Shown here: positions 23,887 to 36,534 of the stretch, piece by piece | Numbering within the stretch: the first letter of the stretch is position 1 | How the letters are laid out: the number at the start of each line of letters is the position of its first letter | Assembly: GCF_002878395.1 (NCBI RefSeq) | Contig: NC_061118.1 | Span: 132,342,286 to 132,406,285, forward strand | From: Capsicum annuum | Lineage: Eukaryota; Streptophyta; Magnoliopsida; Solanales; Solanaceae | Direction of reading: 5' to 3' | Length of the DNA stretch: 64,000 nt | Translations under genes and position numbers: made by a program | The notes under the pieces: model-generated | Seen by the model: only the letters and a program-made list of their open reading frames with translations | Told to the model about the DNA's origin: nothing | Database searches by the model: none

Positions 23887-25440
23887 GTCATAGTTAAATA
23901 AAAGAGTACGATAGTAGGAGCATTACTATTAATATTACTAATAGGAAAACTAATTAAACAATGTCCAACTACTTACTAATCTTCGATCATAATCTTTGAT
24001 CTTATCTAGGGTTATATCCTCTATCGATAAGGTGTGGATGTATCATCTCTTGTCTAATCACTTCTCCCAATACTTCTTTTACGTACCTTCACCTCTCCTA
24101 AAATCAACCATAGACAATCTCTCATATCTTCTCACTGATGAGGCACACATGCATCTTCTCAATTTCGTCTCTCTTGTCTTGTCTATGATGGAGACATTCT
24201 CATATTATCATGTATATATTTTTTTGCATCTCTCTTAATGTGCCAAACACGCCCACCTCAACATCCTCCACACACAAAAAAGGCTTTAACATATGTGCTC
24301 CTTTAAACTTATTAAGATATTTTATTTAGATATTCGATCTAAGTTACGGTTTCATTGAACACCTCAATTTTGTGTTTCAATTATAAACTTTCAATTTAAT
24401 TTTGAAAAAGAAATTGTGTGTATTTTCATTCGCTTGTTAACAATTTAAGTAACCACATACTTAAATATAGCATCTCCATTAATTATATACATCAATTTTA
24501 AGTAAAAAAATAAATGAGATTTTATAGCTTATTGAGACGAATATTTGTAATTATGAAAAATGATGTTTTATGTGGTTAAATTGACACGTCTTATATACAC
24601 ATAATTTTTTTAAAAAATTGAATAAAAAATATCTCATTAAAACAATACTTAGGAATTAACGAGTTCAATTGAAACAATCCAGTTTGAAGGTTAATTGTCA
24701 AAATGAAATATTTTGACAAGTATAAAAGCGAGTTATATATTACTTTCTTCGTCCATTTTTGTTTGTCCACTATTAACGTGTCACATGTCTTAAAAATAAC
24801 AAAGAACACGATTAATTTTACTATTATATTACTTTAAAATATATAAATTTGCCTAAATTTAATACTCTATAGAGAATTTTTTTTTTTTTGAATATATTTA
24901 TATTTTACTATATATAAGAGAGAGTATCAATTTTTGGTAGTTCTCACAAGGCTATTATATTAATTTAATTAATTTCTTAATTGTATGATATTGTGACATT
25001 TGGTCGATATAGATGAAGTTACTTCGTCTTCTTTCTTGCTATAATATATGGACCTTTGCACTTGGGGCATGTGTCATAATATGAGAAACTATTATTAAGT
25101 TTTTTTCTTGTAATTTTAATTGTTTGATTGACTTTTTTAACAAAAAAAATTGGGGGCAGAACTGGAAAAGGTATGAAAGAGATTACAAAGCGAAAAACAA
25201 ACATTTGCCAACAAAGTGAAGTTTAGATAGCCAATCAACTAAACTATTCAAATTTTCATATTATTTAACTAATCGATAAATGATTTTTAGAATCTTCCAT
25301 TATAACGATTTGTTTCTTATACTTTCATATTATTAGTTAAGTCAGTTGCAAAATATAAACATCAAATATCTTATAATTACTTTTATTTATTAAATGACTT
25401 GTATTGCATGTTTTATGAAGTAAAGATCAATACTTTAATT
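23887..25440. other. AT-rich intergenic sequence, no gene seen
   Basis: No gene or complete element recognised. A single Stowaway-like end (cttcgtccatttttgtttgtc, about 24747) has no inverted partner that I can see. Confidence 0.55.
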
Positions 25441-25830
25441 TCTTTCTTTACTATTCACAAGACCAAAAAACTTTAATTTGACTATCTTTTATTATTTTTT
25501 AATCAAAATTAATTATTTAACTAATTTTTGTAAATGAAAATAGACTTTATAAAATTAATATTTTATATAAGCTTTTATTTAAAGTAGCTTAAGAAAAAAA
25601 TATATATTTTAATCGTAGAGAACTTTCTTCTGCGACATGAATAGTCCTACTCATAAGACCAAAAAGCCTAAATTTGACTATCTTTTGTTATTTTCTAATC
25701 CAAATTAATTATTTAATTAAAATTTATAAATGAAAATGGCCTTAATGAAGTTAATATTTTATATGAGCTTTTATTTAAAGTAGCTTAAGAAAAAAAATAT
25801 TTTGACCATAGAGAGCTTTCTTGCATGAAT
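25441..25830. repeat. ~196 bp tandem duplication
   Basis: The block around gaccaaaaaactttaatttg (25461) is repeated at 25657, and similarity continues for about 190 bases, including ttttatttaaagtagcttaa in both. Differences are scattered, so the duplication is old. Confidence 0.85.
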
Positions 25831-26689
25831 AACTCATCACTTTTTTCTTCTTTCTTAGTATTTATATTTAATAATTTATTTTTCATAAGAAAGAATTTTG
25901 TACAGATACTGTGGAGATGAAGAAGAGGAAAAAAATGAGGGGGTTAAAATTAATTATTGGATGAGGTTATATTTTATTTTTATCAAATCGAATATAATTT
26001 TGATGTAGTATTTCTTAATTATTTTTTATGCATTGAATAAAATTTTTTGTGGACAATTTTATCCATTGTTTTTGAAAATATCAAACATACTTCATATACT
26101 AAAAACTAAAATGATTGATAAAGTAAAAAATTAAATAATGAAATAAATAAAGATCAAATATTTTTTAAAATATCTTTTTGATCAATTGAGAATCAATATT
26201 TTGAAGCTTAAACTATAGAGAGAATCAACTGATTCTCGATGTTTATTTCAGTGCGTGAGTCTAATTTTTTTTTCTTAATTTAATATAAAATTATGCTTAA
26301 AGCATCACATTTAACTAGCATAAATTCTTCGCACACAAAATTATAAATAAAATTATGCATGTTCCATAACACATAAAAAGACTTGAGCAAAATAATCAAT
26401 TCATTTGATGACTTTCCCGTTCACTTCCAGATGAACTTGGATTGAATTAAGAAATTAGAAAAAAAAATTAATTATATATTCATAAATTAATTTAATTATA
26501 TTTTTAAATTTTTATAATTTTATAAGTTATAATTATTTTATATATTTTAAATTATATTATTTATAAAATATTAAATTATTTGAATTTGAATCCAAGATTA
26601 ACACGGATCTTACAAAATTAGTTGAATAGAATTATGACGGACGAAATAGAATATGTCAAAAATAAAAATATAAAGAAAGAGAGAGAGTG
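25831..26689. other. AT-rich upstream sequence, no gene seen
   Basis: Extremely AT-rich and non-coding; it is the distal upstream flank of the RING gene. A GA run at about 26676-26690 precedes the more balanced sequence where that gene's leader begins. Confidence 0.5.
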
Positions 26690-27733
26690 CAGTGGATAGA
26701 TATTTTGAGACGTGTATAGGGGTGAAATGGTTATTAGCAGAATTGAAAAGGATAGGTGAATGGCCAGCTTTCACAGATCTCTCTCACCACGTCATTCCGC
26801 ACCACAGCTTTCAAGTTGTTCGAAGTCTCTGGATAACCCACCCCTCGCCCACCTACAAAAACAACTACCATTCAAAGCCTTACCAGAAACAAAATACGTA
26901 CTCCATATTTTCTTCTGCATAAATCTCTCTGCTTGCATTTGTCTGCATACATATTCGGACTTACCATTTGCAGGTCGGAGAATTTGATCGGAGCAAGTTG
27001 CGATCGACGATCCGAGTTGAAAGTTCGTTATCCTAAGTGTCCTGTGTTAGCTTTCTTTTATATTCCCTTTTGGTTTTTGCTCCATAATCCCCCCCCCCCC
27101 CCCTCCCTATTGAATTTCCTTATTATAGGTATGCAGGTCATATGAATTTTCGCGCTATTGTATAGTATTATATTGGAAGTATTGTCAGGCCTATACTGGC
27201 GCCTTTCCATATTGATTTGTGTTTTTTTTCCTACTTTTAGAACTTGAGTTACTATTCGTTGCATTTCGTTCTCTATTGTCTCAAATGATTGTGTCGGTGC
27301 ATTTATAGGTTTTGTGTGCTTAGATGAATTAGGATGGATTTGCCTTTGTTTGTATGAGGAGAGATACTTTTTGCGGAGTTTATAGAAATTGTGTTGGTTG
27401 TGCTCTGATCTAGGTTCCATTTTCGGTGGAATCTATAAGAATTGTGCTTATTGTGCTATTGAGAATTTGAAATTGTCTTTGTGCCTTAAGATCATGGATG
27501 ATTGGTTTTTGTGTTGTTGTGTTACAACTGGTTGCCTTCCAAATGGCTCTGGTGAATTTGTTGTTTATGTAGTGTATAGATCCTTGTGGAATGCTGTGTT
27601 ATGAGATGTTGATGAGCTTTCCAGCTTTGTGGTTACATTAACCGTATCTGCAATTTTTGATTCATTGAGTATGGATAATCCTCAATTTCGGGCATTTGTC
27701 TCTGTTGATGGATTGGCTGAGATGTTCGTTTTT

Positions 27734-28120
27734 GAGTGTTTGAGCAGAAGATCTCCGTAGGAACGATTCACAATCAATTTAGCTTCCTTTGGATGTTGAG
27801 GAAATTAAAGATCTCCGTCGGAACGATTCACAACCAATTTAGCTTCCTTTGGATGTTGAGGAAATTATCTAATTTTACTCGTGGCCTTGGCAAAATTATT
27901 GTTAAATATATTGGTGCCCATAGTTTTGAGATATGGGGTACCTTGAACTTGTGTCTTGAGTGTTTGAGCAGAAGATCTCCGTAGGAACGATTCACAACCA
28001 ATTTAGCTTCCTTTGGATGTTGAGGAAATTATCTAATTTTACTCGTGGCCTTGGCAAAATTATTGTTAAATATATTGGTGCCCACAGTTTTGAGATATGG
28101 GGTACCTTGAACTTGTGTCC
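27734..28120. repeat. Nested tandem duplications in the leader intron (60 bp and ~164 bp)
   Basis: A 60 bp block beginning agatctccgtaggaacgatt occurs at 27749 and 27809 directly in tandem, and a third time at 27973 as part of a larger ~164 bp duplicated block that also repeats ttttactcgtggccttggc. Copies are nearly identical, so the event is recent. Confidence 0.95.
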
Positions 28121-28248
28121 GAGTGGTTTAGTTAAGAATGGAGGCCGGCGTTGGAAAGTGTTTCAACTTTCAATTGTATACGATGGTTAATTTCGTGAAC
28201 ACCTGCCTAGATGGGAAGAAGTTGGGCTTGTACTGAATGTGATCAGAA

Positions 28249-28428
28249 CAGCTGGGAGGCTGTTTTAGCACAACTTTAGCTGGCTTGTAGGTCTTTAGAT
28301 CTGCTCTGCTTATTATGTGCGATTTTAGTACATACGATCAGCTGGGAGGCTGTTTTAGCACAACTTTAGCTGGCTTGTAGGTCTTTAGATCTGCTCTGCT
28401 TATTATGTGTGATTTTAGTACATACGAT
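28249..28428. repeat. 90 bp perfect-looking tandem duplication in the leader intron
   Basis: The block cagctgggaggctgttttag... at 28249-28338 is followed directly by a second copy at 28339-28428, with one visible difference (tgtgc versus tgtgt). Confidence 0.95.
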
Positions 28429-29814
28429 CATTGATGTTTTGTGACAGTATGTAAATTGCAGCTATCAATTAAAATTCCAATGAGAAATTAAGTGTTTGGA
28501 ATTGTAAGATCACGTGGAAAAAATTGATGAAGAATTTCTTTCTTGCACTGTTCCTTTTGTCCTGAAGACTGGGACAATAAACACAAGCATTTCTAAGTAT
28601 GTATCTGGTTAATCTGAAGTTGCAAAGCCGGTGTTTGAATCAAATGGAAGTAGTAGTCGTGAATCCTTCTCTTTGGACATCTATCTCAATCTTCTGTTCA
28701 GTTTGTTAATCACTCTGTTTCCTTTTTCTATTTTGCGTTCAACTTTTGATACTGGTATCCGTTGAGGCTATTGGTATTTGTAGTTTTCACTTTTCCTTTA
28801 GTAGGCTGACTTAGGATTGTGAGTTTCAACTTTCAAGTGCCTTCCAGGCCTTCTGGTTTGTTTTATCTTCCAACCGATCTAATCTTGGTCTCCTGAAGGA
28901 GATCATCTAGTATGTGTGGTGGTAGCTGTTCTTGACTGATGGTAATGATGTTGTACACTTTACCCATTTCCGTATGAGAGGTAGATTGTTGGACCGTGGA
29001 AAATAAGATATTGTGGCACGTCGCTTTTTATTTGCAACTTCAGTTTTTGTGAATTTTAGTAAAATGTTAGGCATGTGCAATGATGAGGCCTTTCATTAAC
29101 AAAGATAAGCCTCAGGGCAAAAAGCTGAATTAAAACAAAGGGAAAAGAAAGACCAGAGAGTATGGACCACTTGGATGTTTTGACCCAATGGATAACATTT
29201 TCCTTTCTAACTATGAAAGAATCTAACTAACTGTTAGGAATGTATAAAATTCTTCTTCAGGGTAAGATTCCCTTGTTGAAGTGGCATGTGCAGAATCTCA
29301 GACAGAGGTAGGGTTGTCTGTGATGGACAACAAATAATTCATCCCTGCAGTCCCACACTTTTCCCAATATTTTTCTCTCAGGACGGGTTTGATTGTTGTC
29401 CATTGCTTTTACGTTAGGTTGGACTATCCTTCATCAGTATCTCTTTAAATGGAGTTCTCCAAGAATGAAGTCATCATGCAATCATTATTATCTACTGCTG
29501 GACGCTTTGGAGCTCCACAATGCTTCACGATAGTTCTAGTTTGGGTTCCTTTTGAACCTACTTGTGGATTCTTGTAGATCAACTTATTTTGATGAATTCT
29601 CATGGTGGAGTTTGCTGATTGGAGCTCTCAGCCTTTGTTGGAATTTGTTGTTGCTGGTTTCAATTGGTGTTCATGTGCGACAACACAACATTGTCTGGGG
29701 TGTTTTGCCCATTCGGAGGGGCAAGTAGACCTGCCTTTGTAGGTTTAGGATTTTTCCCTTAAACTGTTTCCTGAATGCAGGGCTTGTAGTTGTTAAATTC
29801 ATCCATAAGGCTCA

Positions 29815-32608
29815 ATGGGAGACGTAGTAATTGAGCATTCAGGGACGCCACGTTGTGAGGCCTTAAACTTGCAAAATTTTACAACATCTGAGAATGATGC
29901 TGATCTGGTTCAGAGTTTCCATGGGGGCTACTTGCCTGAGGATGGTACATGTGTAGAAAAATCCACTTCTACTGAAGCCCTTGACAGAGGATACTTGGAA
30001 TATGGGTATGTTCTCCGACTCTTTCATGATGGTAAACTTATGTCTATTTTGTACAATCATTCTTGGTTGATCTTTGATCACGTATTCTGTTGTAATACTG
30101 AAGGTGTAGATACATATCATAATATATGTTTGCTACACCTCATACATAGTGGATGTTATGATCATCAATTAATCTCTGATGTGTTTTTTTCCCCAGCTGT
30201 TCACACTATCGGCGTAGATGTCGCATTAGAGCCCCATGCTGCAATGAGATATTTGACTGCAGGCATTGTCATAATGAAGCTAAGGTAAGACCTGAGGTAA
30301 ATACATTATCTCATCACAAAAAAATAAAAAGGAAGGATGAGGGGGTAAGAGCTGATAAATGATGGGAGTCATAATTTGGGCAATAGACAAGCTAATTGGT
30401 GATGGAAGCTTACACTTACGAATAAGTATAATATGTCTTGTCTGTGGCTAAAGAGGTGCATAATATGCTACATAAGTAAGATTCCAGTTAATAAGATGCC
30501 TGCATCCAGTGGTATATGCAAAATTGTTTGAATGTGTGCAATTCTTTTCTTTAACCTTTTGATTGCAAGGCACCTTGGTTTACACCTCATAGAATCCATT
30601 GTGGGCAGCTACGGGTCATTTAGATTTTACCTTATCAGCAAAGATTCTAATTTTGTTCGCAATGATTACTCATCTTCCATGCTTGGCTGTTAAAAACTTT
30701 ACTGCCATATTTGCTTGTCTACAGAACAATATCAGCCTTGATCAGAAACTACGACATGAGATTCCTCGTCACAAGGTGGAAAGGGTAATGCTCCTGACTG
30801 GGACTGTTGTACTACTTTGCAGATAACTTTTCCCTATATAGGGTTCTCTTCCATTCCCTCATTTTCATCAGCTAGCTTCACCTTCTCTTCACTTAATTTT
30901 GTATGGAATCTGAACATGATGCATCTGAACATGATGCGTAAGAAAATATATATTCTCATTCGTTGTGGTTCTTTGCAGGTTATATGCGCACTTTGTGATA
31001 CTGAACAAGAGGTGAGTGGTGGTTATGTCATTCCTTCTTTACACACTTTTATATGGTCATGATCTAAAGTATTTTTGCAATTGAGCAACACAAGACTCTT
31101 GCTTGAGCATGTTACACTTCATTGGGCAAGAACTGAGTTCTCTTGGTTTTGAAGTTTTCTATTCTAGCTATAAGCAGTTTGCGTTCTGACCAGTTATCAC
31201 TCCTCTACCAGGTTCGTCAAGTTTGTATTAATTGCGGCGTGTGCATGGGGAGATATTTCTGTGAAACCTGTAAGCTATTTGATGATGATGTAAGTTGAAA
31301 CTCTACTCACTTTAGTTTTTCACGTGAGGATGGTTGATACATACATTGAATTCAAGGAGTGGATAGTAACAGGAAATGCAGCTGTAAGTAAAATATTTAA
31401 TGTGCTGACCAACCTCTGCCCATTTTTCATGTTGCAGATATCCAAGAGACAGTATCACTGCAATGGTTGTGGCATTTGCAGGTATTGTTACTTTGCTGAA
31501 ATTCCACTGCCTTCCCCATTCTGCTTATCCTTTTGTCGTCCTTCCTCTTTCTCTTTGTCTGTCATTTCTGTTGAGGCTCTGGTAGAGAGAGAAAGCAACT
31601 TAAGAAAAGGAAATGACACCATAACACCTTTGCTAACAGCTTCCACTTGCAATAAGCATTCAGTTCCAATTCATCTGAACATTCATTCTTGCCCTGTATG
31701 TTTGATGTCTAAGCTCTGCATGAATTTTGATGTTGGTGTTTTATTTTGATTATTTTCTTATTTCTAGGATTGGTGGAGCGGAGAACTTCTTCCACTGTTC
31801 CAAATGCAGTAAGTCTCAGTCGTCCCTTTGTTTATCATATACTCCCATCCTATGCATGCCGTACACTCCATTCGGTTTAGGAATTTCTTCTCTCTTACTG
31901 GCTGATGGTTGTGGGGTACAGGATGTTGTTATTCAGTTCTCTTGAAGAATGGTCACCCCTGTGTTGAGGGGGCAATGCATCATGACTGTCCTGTTTGTTT
32001 TGAGGTATGCATTGCGCATAAAACTTCTCTTCAGTTTCTTTTACCCTCATTTAAACCTTTACTGTGATCAGCATTTTGTTCCAACCGAATGAATTGAGAA
32101 TGGTGGTTATATGCAGTATCTCTTTGAGTCAGTAAATGATGTAACAGTCCTGCCCTGTGGACACACTATTCACAAGAACTGCTTGAAGGAGATGCAGGAA
32201 CACTACCAGTAAGTTAGTGTTATTTTTAATTGTTCTTTAGTTTCCACATGTGAGGGTTGCCCATACGACTGAACTGAGCTTTATCTTTGCAACAGATATG
32301 CTTGTCCACTCTGCTCTAAGTCGGTATGTGATATGTCAAAGGTGTGGGAGAAATTTGACCTGGAGATTGCCTCAACACCGATGCCCGAATCCTATCAAGA
32401 CAAGAAGGTGAGTACATTTTCTGAACTGCTCTTAGTGCTGCGTCAATGTGCCGTACGAGCGTTAAAAAGTAACTGAAATTTGTGATAATTGCAGGTTTGG
32501 ATCCTTTGTAATGATTGTGGAATTACCTCAGAAGTGCAATTTCACTTTGTGGCCCAGAAGTGTTCATGTTGCAGATCTTACAACACCCGCCAAACAAGAG
32601 GCAGATAG
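29815..32608 (+). CDS. CHY zinc-finger and RING-H2 E3 ubiquitin ligase (CHYR1/RZPF34/MIEL1 type)
   Basis: The 936-base coding sequence in 11 exons gives 311 aa: 29815-30005, 30197-30284, 30725-30784, 30979-31011, 31212-31289, 31438-31481, 31768-31808, 31922-32004, 32117-32208, 32296-32407, 32495-32608. Every junction is GT...AG and in phase. From about residue 65 there is a CHY zinc finger ([26 protein letters not shown]), then a CTCHY zinc-finger region (about 141-200). A RING-H2 domain has ligands C201, C204, C220, H222, H225, C228, C240 and C243, and a C-terminal zinc ribbon has C279, C282, C297 and C299/C300. All metal ligands are present. The family ubiquitinates targets with an E2 through the RING; Arabidopsis relatives are about 270-290 aa and act in ABA/drought responses and MYB turnover. 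The first ~60 residues are poorly conserved and acidic. The start is the first ATG after the inferred leader intron. No defect is visible; the exact orthologue is not assigned. Confidence 0.95.
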
Positions 32609-33020
32609 AGGGATCAAATATCAAAAGTCGGTCTGGCTTTTATGTGAAAATGATCCCACAGCCGAAGTGGGTGGAGTGGTAATTCAGAGTGGGAAGACAT
32701 TGAGCTTTTTAAAGCTAAGCTTGCAGAAGAAACACTGGAAGGAGAAAGGGTTCTAATACGATCTTGCTTGTAGCTCTTGTGGGGTTATTTTGTGTTCGCG
32801 TTCTTCATTTTATTCACACTGTTGTATGTGTGGCTAGCCTAGGTGTTTTGGCTCAGTGTTTTGTTGGCATGTCTGATGTCTGTAGCTTGCTTGTAAAAAT
32901 GTTGCAAGTCAGGTGGCTGAGAGAGACTTGATGAGTTGTGTGATATTGTAATGTTAAGGGTCATTCTTAATAATAGTGTCATTCTTAATAATAGTATCAT
33001 TCTTAATAATAGCATCTAAG
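32609..33020 (+). other. 3' UTR and end of the CHY/RING gene
   Basis: Non-coding, T-rich sequence typical of a plant 3' UTR. An 18-base unit, gtcattcttaataatagt, is repeated three times at 32960-33013 with single-base changes; the AATAAT words in it could serve as weak poly(A) signals. Confidence 0.55.
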
Positions 33021-33255
33021 GCATAGATGGGGTTGGCTTTCATATCTTGGTTCTTCAACTTCTCTTTCGCTGGATTTAACACTCCTTGGTCCCTACTTTC
33101 TTTAAGAGTAGTTTGTTTTTGTTTCTCCAGCTGTTTGGTATAGCTATAGGCCAAGTAATGCAAACGTACTTTTTCACCTTACTCTTCGTTTGTTAAAACC
33201 TATTTTGGCTTGTATCCGTCTCGGAAAGGGGCATCCTTGATTTATCAGCAGAGAA

Positions 33256-33390
33256 GAGTGCAAAAATTCTCATGAACTTTCCCCTATAGCTCACTTGATA
33301 AAAGCATCGCTATCACAAACTCTAGTCACTTACTATCCTTACGCTGGAAAATTAACAGACAATCCTAGTGTTGATTGTAACAATATGGGT
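33256..33390 (+). pseudogene. BAHD acyltransferase gene fragment
   Basis: A 45-codon stretch without stops reads [20 protein letters not shown], then [16 protein letters not shown] and PSVDCNNMG. This matches the conserved N-terminal region of plant BAHD acyltransferases, where a helix precedes the 'YYPLAGR' turn. No start codon, HXXXD motif or DFGWG motif is present nearby and the frame ends on both sides. It is a short relic of a secondary-metabolism enzyme gene, stranded between two functional genes. Confidence 0.7.
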
Positions 33391-35100
33391 TAGTGGGTAT
33401 TGGGTGAAATATGGATCATAAAAAATAAAATAAAAATCAAAAGGAAAAAGTTTCTTCCGTTAAGTTTTTAAACTTTTTCGGACTTCCAGTTAGTTTGGAA
33501 TACTTTGCACAGGTTAATGACATTGTTGTCCCAAAAAAAATTCCAAATGACTTTAGTGGGATATTTGTAATAGTTGAATGATAATTTGAGTTTTGCTCTA
33601 GGTATTTGCATTAAAACGAAATACCTTAACAAAACATTTGAAGCTACTCCAGAGTAAAAATTATGAAGGGCACCTCGTCTAAATTACCCCATGTATTCTT
33701 AGATAGCAAGATATTAAAAGAGGGAGAAAAACGGTAGTGCCTTTCAATTTTCTAACGTGCTGTACATTCTTTCTTCATGTTTTTGGACTAAAGTGACAGA
33801 TGAAAAGAACACTTGACTGACGAGAGGAGCGACCCTTATCTGCGCTTACTTTCACCCAACCCAAGTTACTTAAATTGGTAACATCACAAAAAGGTAAAAG
33901 GGAAAAGGAAACATAGACAAGATACAGCAAGAAGAAACCAGGTATAAAGGGGCCTGGTGACTTACTTCACATACACTACAGTATAGCACATGGCCTCAAC
34001 ATTCTCTCAATCTCCCAAACAGTGTTCTCATGGTAACAATATTAAACCCAAAGGGGCCTCTCAAAAGTGAGGGTGTTTCGAGTAGTTAAGAGTACTGGAA
34101 CACGTGTGTGCTTATGGCTATATAGTGTCAGTGTTGTTTGCAAGTCACATCAGCGCAGACGCAACATTGTGTCATGGTAGTGTTAGCTATGGGAGACTTT
34201 GAGCAATGCATCTATGTGAAAGATCGACATCTGATCATGTAACACGAGAACATACCATGTCCTGAACAGAAGCACAACTGGGGTAGTTCAACCTAAAGAA
34301 AAGGAATGGATCTACAAAGCACTACAATTTTAACTATGCCTCAAACCCAAACAAGTCAAGATCTACTCCATGAATCTTCACTATTGACATTGCTCCATTT
34401 AAGCTCATCTTAAATAGAAAAGAAAACTAGAAGGTATTAGAAGTTTTGTATTTTCTACTGGTGAATCTTTACAAAACAACAAGATTCCTAGAAACCATAG
34501 GGTCTAGATTCAAGAAAAAGATGGGCATTTGAGGATCAAAGAAATGAGCTAGGATGAAACAATTAGTTGAGTTTGAAGAACAATAAAAGCAGAAACCTCA
34601 AGAATCTATGCTATCTTCACCTGACTTTAAAAGACCAAATCAACATTTACTAGCATAGGCGAAGCCTGAATCACAATCAAGAAAGCTTGTGACCAACACA
34701 TTTTACATAAGCAGACAGCCACATTCTGATAGCAGCAAGAAATGAGAACACATGTAATGCATATTGTGATACTGGGATAAGTTGCTCGTCATATAAACCA
34801 TAGTTACAAAATATTTTTATTCATCCCAACACCGGTGTCTTGGTCTACACCTGTAGAAGTCATGAAACATTTATATTCATCAACTTCGCCAGGTAATATT
34901 AGCAGGTGAGAAACCAAAAATGGGGGAGCCACTAGGATGCGCTACAACCCTTTTACTTTAGGTTTTTTTTTTTTTTTGAGATTATTCTCCGCTATTACAT
35001 ATCAAATTCAGAACTATGTAAAGCAAATTTTGCTGTTTGTGACCATTAACCACTAAGACCATGAGAAAGGAAAGACAGTTCACACAAGTAGCAATACATG
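33391..35100. other. Intergenic region between the two convergent genes, no gene seen
   Basis: Moderately AT-rich and without recognisable coding or repeat structure apart from a T run at 34963-34977. The downstream end of the FLZ gene (3' UTR, minus strand) probably occupies its right part from about 35,237 leftwards. Confidence 0.5.
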
Positions 35101-35237
35101 CTCTGATCATCCATGGCTGCACAAAGATGCACAAAAACAGCTCTTAGGAAACAGATGACCAGGTGTCTCGTTGTTAACCAGTATGGTGGTTTCGTCAATC
35201 ATGGGCTTAGTAGCTACAGCAGTGCAATTCCGGCATC

Positions 35238-36534
35238 CTATGTAGCAATGAACAAGCCGGTGTCCAAAACTTCATCACTGCTGTTTGGCTCAATAGTGCT
35301 TTCAGAACCATTATTGACTTTCTCCATTTCCTCATCAATTAAAATCTCCTCGGAACGACAATCCAAGCTGCAAAAAGCTTTCTCACCTCTGCAAAACATA
35401 ATACGAGTTTTTAATATTAAAATCATCGAAGTCATTAAACTAGTTATTAATGCAGTGAATCTTAACAGACCTGTACATGTAAATATCCTCTCCATCGAGC
35501 TTCTTCTTGCAAGAGTAACAGAAGCGCAAAAAATCACTTGAAGGAAATGAAGTGACGACCTCTGAGCTCTCCGCCGCCTCAGGCAACACAGTTCTCTCAT
35601 TCTCATTAGCATTCTTACAAAAATTGGGCAACTCATTGTTGTGACATTCTAAAATGCAGTCACAAAAAATATGAGTTACTTTGGCGTTGGGTCCATGGGT
35701 TCTCACACAGGTATAATCCTCAGAAAGTTCAATATCACTTGCCGAAATAGAACCAACTAAGCTAGTGTTAGAGCCAACAGATGTTGGTATATCACTCAAT
35801 TTAGCACCACCTGCTGGATTGCCCAATTTTGAGCAACCTCTAACACATTTAGTACGTGAAACCACCGAACTTATTCCATTTTCAAAACCAACAGTTGCAG
35901 TACGGTTCGCCAAGCTTGGGAAACGTGAACTACACCTTCCAGAGTCAAGAGAACAAGAACGAAAATTTCTCGATAACTCATGATCCGACAGGGCTTCTCC
36001 AATTCCAAACACAACATCAGAATTACCCTTTTCAAGATTCGAGCTTTTAGCCAAAGTATGAGGATAAACCGATATATCCTTAGGGAGTGACTTAGGTTCC
36101 TCAAGAGAACCAACAACACAGCTTTTAAAATCATGTGTTTTGTTCCTCATTTGTGTACCAAAAATAATAGTTTTACTGTCTGATGATCGAAGAACTTTCC
36201 CAGATTGTTTCATTTCATCATCAAGAGAATCTACAATGCCAAGGCCTACTTTAGTAGTACAACCCCAAGTTTTGTTAACCCCCTCACTCCTTAAGGGGTT
36301 GCCTAAATTTGAAAAGACTCTAAAATCCAGTGGAGAAGTAGGACTTCTCACTGAATCAGATTCTGAACCCTTGGGATTAAGCCCAACAAACACACCAGGA
36401 ACATTGAAAAAGGAACAATTTTTATGTTTCCTAACCAAAACATCAGATTGAAAATAGGAATCTGAGATACCATCAGATGTCAAATGCCCCATGTGTTGAA
36501 CTTTCTGGTGTGATCTGGACCTCTTCCTCAACAT
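35238..36534 (-). CDS. FCS-like zinc finger (FLZ, DUF581) protein
   Basis: Two coding exons on the minus strand, 36534-35471 and 35388-35238, joined GT...AG in phase, give 404 aa. The long N-terminal part is low-complexity and rich in Ser, with segments typical of large FLZ proteins (GLNPKGSESDSVRSPTSPLD, VGLGIVDSLDDE, SASDIELSEDYTCV, HGPNAKVTHIF). The FLZ zinc finger spans residues 335-366: FLRFCYSCKKKL and DIYMYR in exon 1, GEKAFCSLDCR in exon 2. Its ligands are C339, C342, C361 and C365, so the intron splits the finger after the conserved YMYR, as is usual in the family. The acidic tail (EEILIDEEMEK) follows. FLZ proteins bind the catalytic and regulatory subunits of the SnRK1 kinase as adaptors. 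The start is the first Met in frame, preceded by an inferred leader intron acceptor at about 36,575. No defect seen. Confidence 0.95.

Larger units (their letters stand above)
26690..29814 (+). promoter_or_regulatory. Promoter, 5' leader and leader intron of the CHY/RING gene
   Basis: Composition shifts from AT-rich to balanced at about 26,690. The first, non-coding exon probably lies between about 26,780 and 27,130 (pyrimidine- and C-rich, with a 14-base C run at 27,089). A long leader intron is then inferred, ending at an acceptor in ctgaatgcag (about 29,780), 34 bases before the ATG. Short frames in this stretch have no recognisable products and overlap tandem duplications. Exon limits are inference because no transcript is available. 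Confidence 0.5.

Noticed and set aside
24747..24990. Possible further Stowaway MITE
   Set aside because: One end-like sequence only; no inverted partner found at the right distance.
27058..28190. Open frames of 70-120 codons in the leader region of the RING gene
   Set aside because: They overlap the inferred leader intron and its tandem duplications and have no recognisable domain; the similar 82 and 76 codon frames are copies of the same duplicated block.
30817..31945. Open frames of 72-141 codons between exons of the RING gene
   Set aside because: They read through introns of the E3 ligase; the spliced frame explains all conserved residues.
35113..36451. Plus-strand open frames of 64-142 codons opposite the FLZ gene
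   Set aside because: Antisense shadows of the FLZ coding exons.
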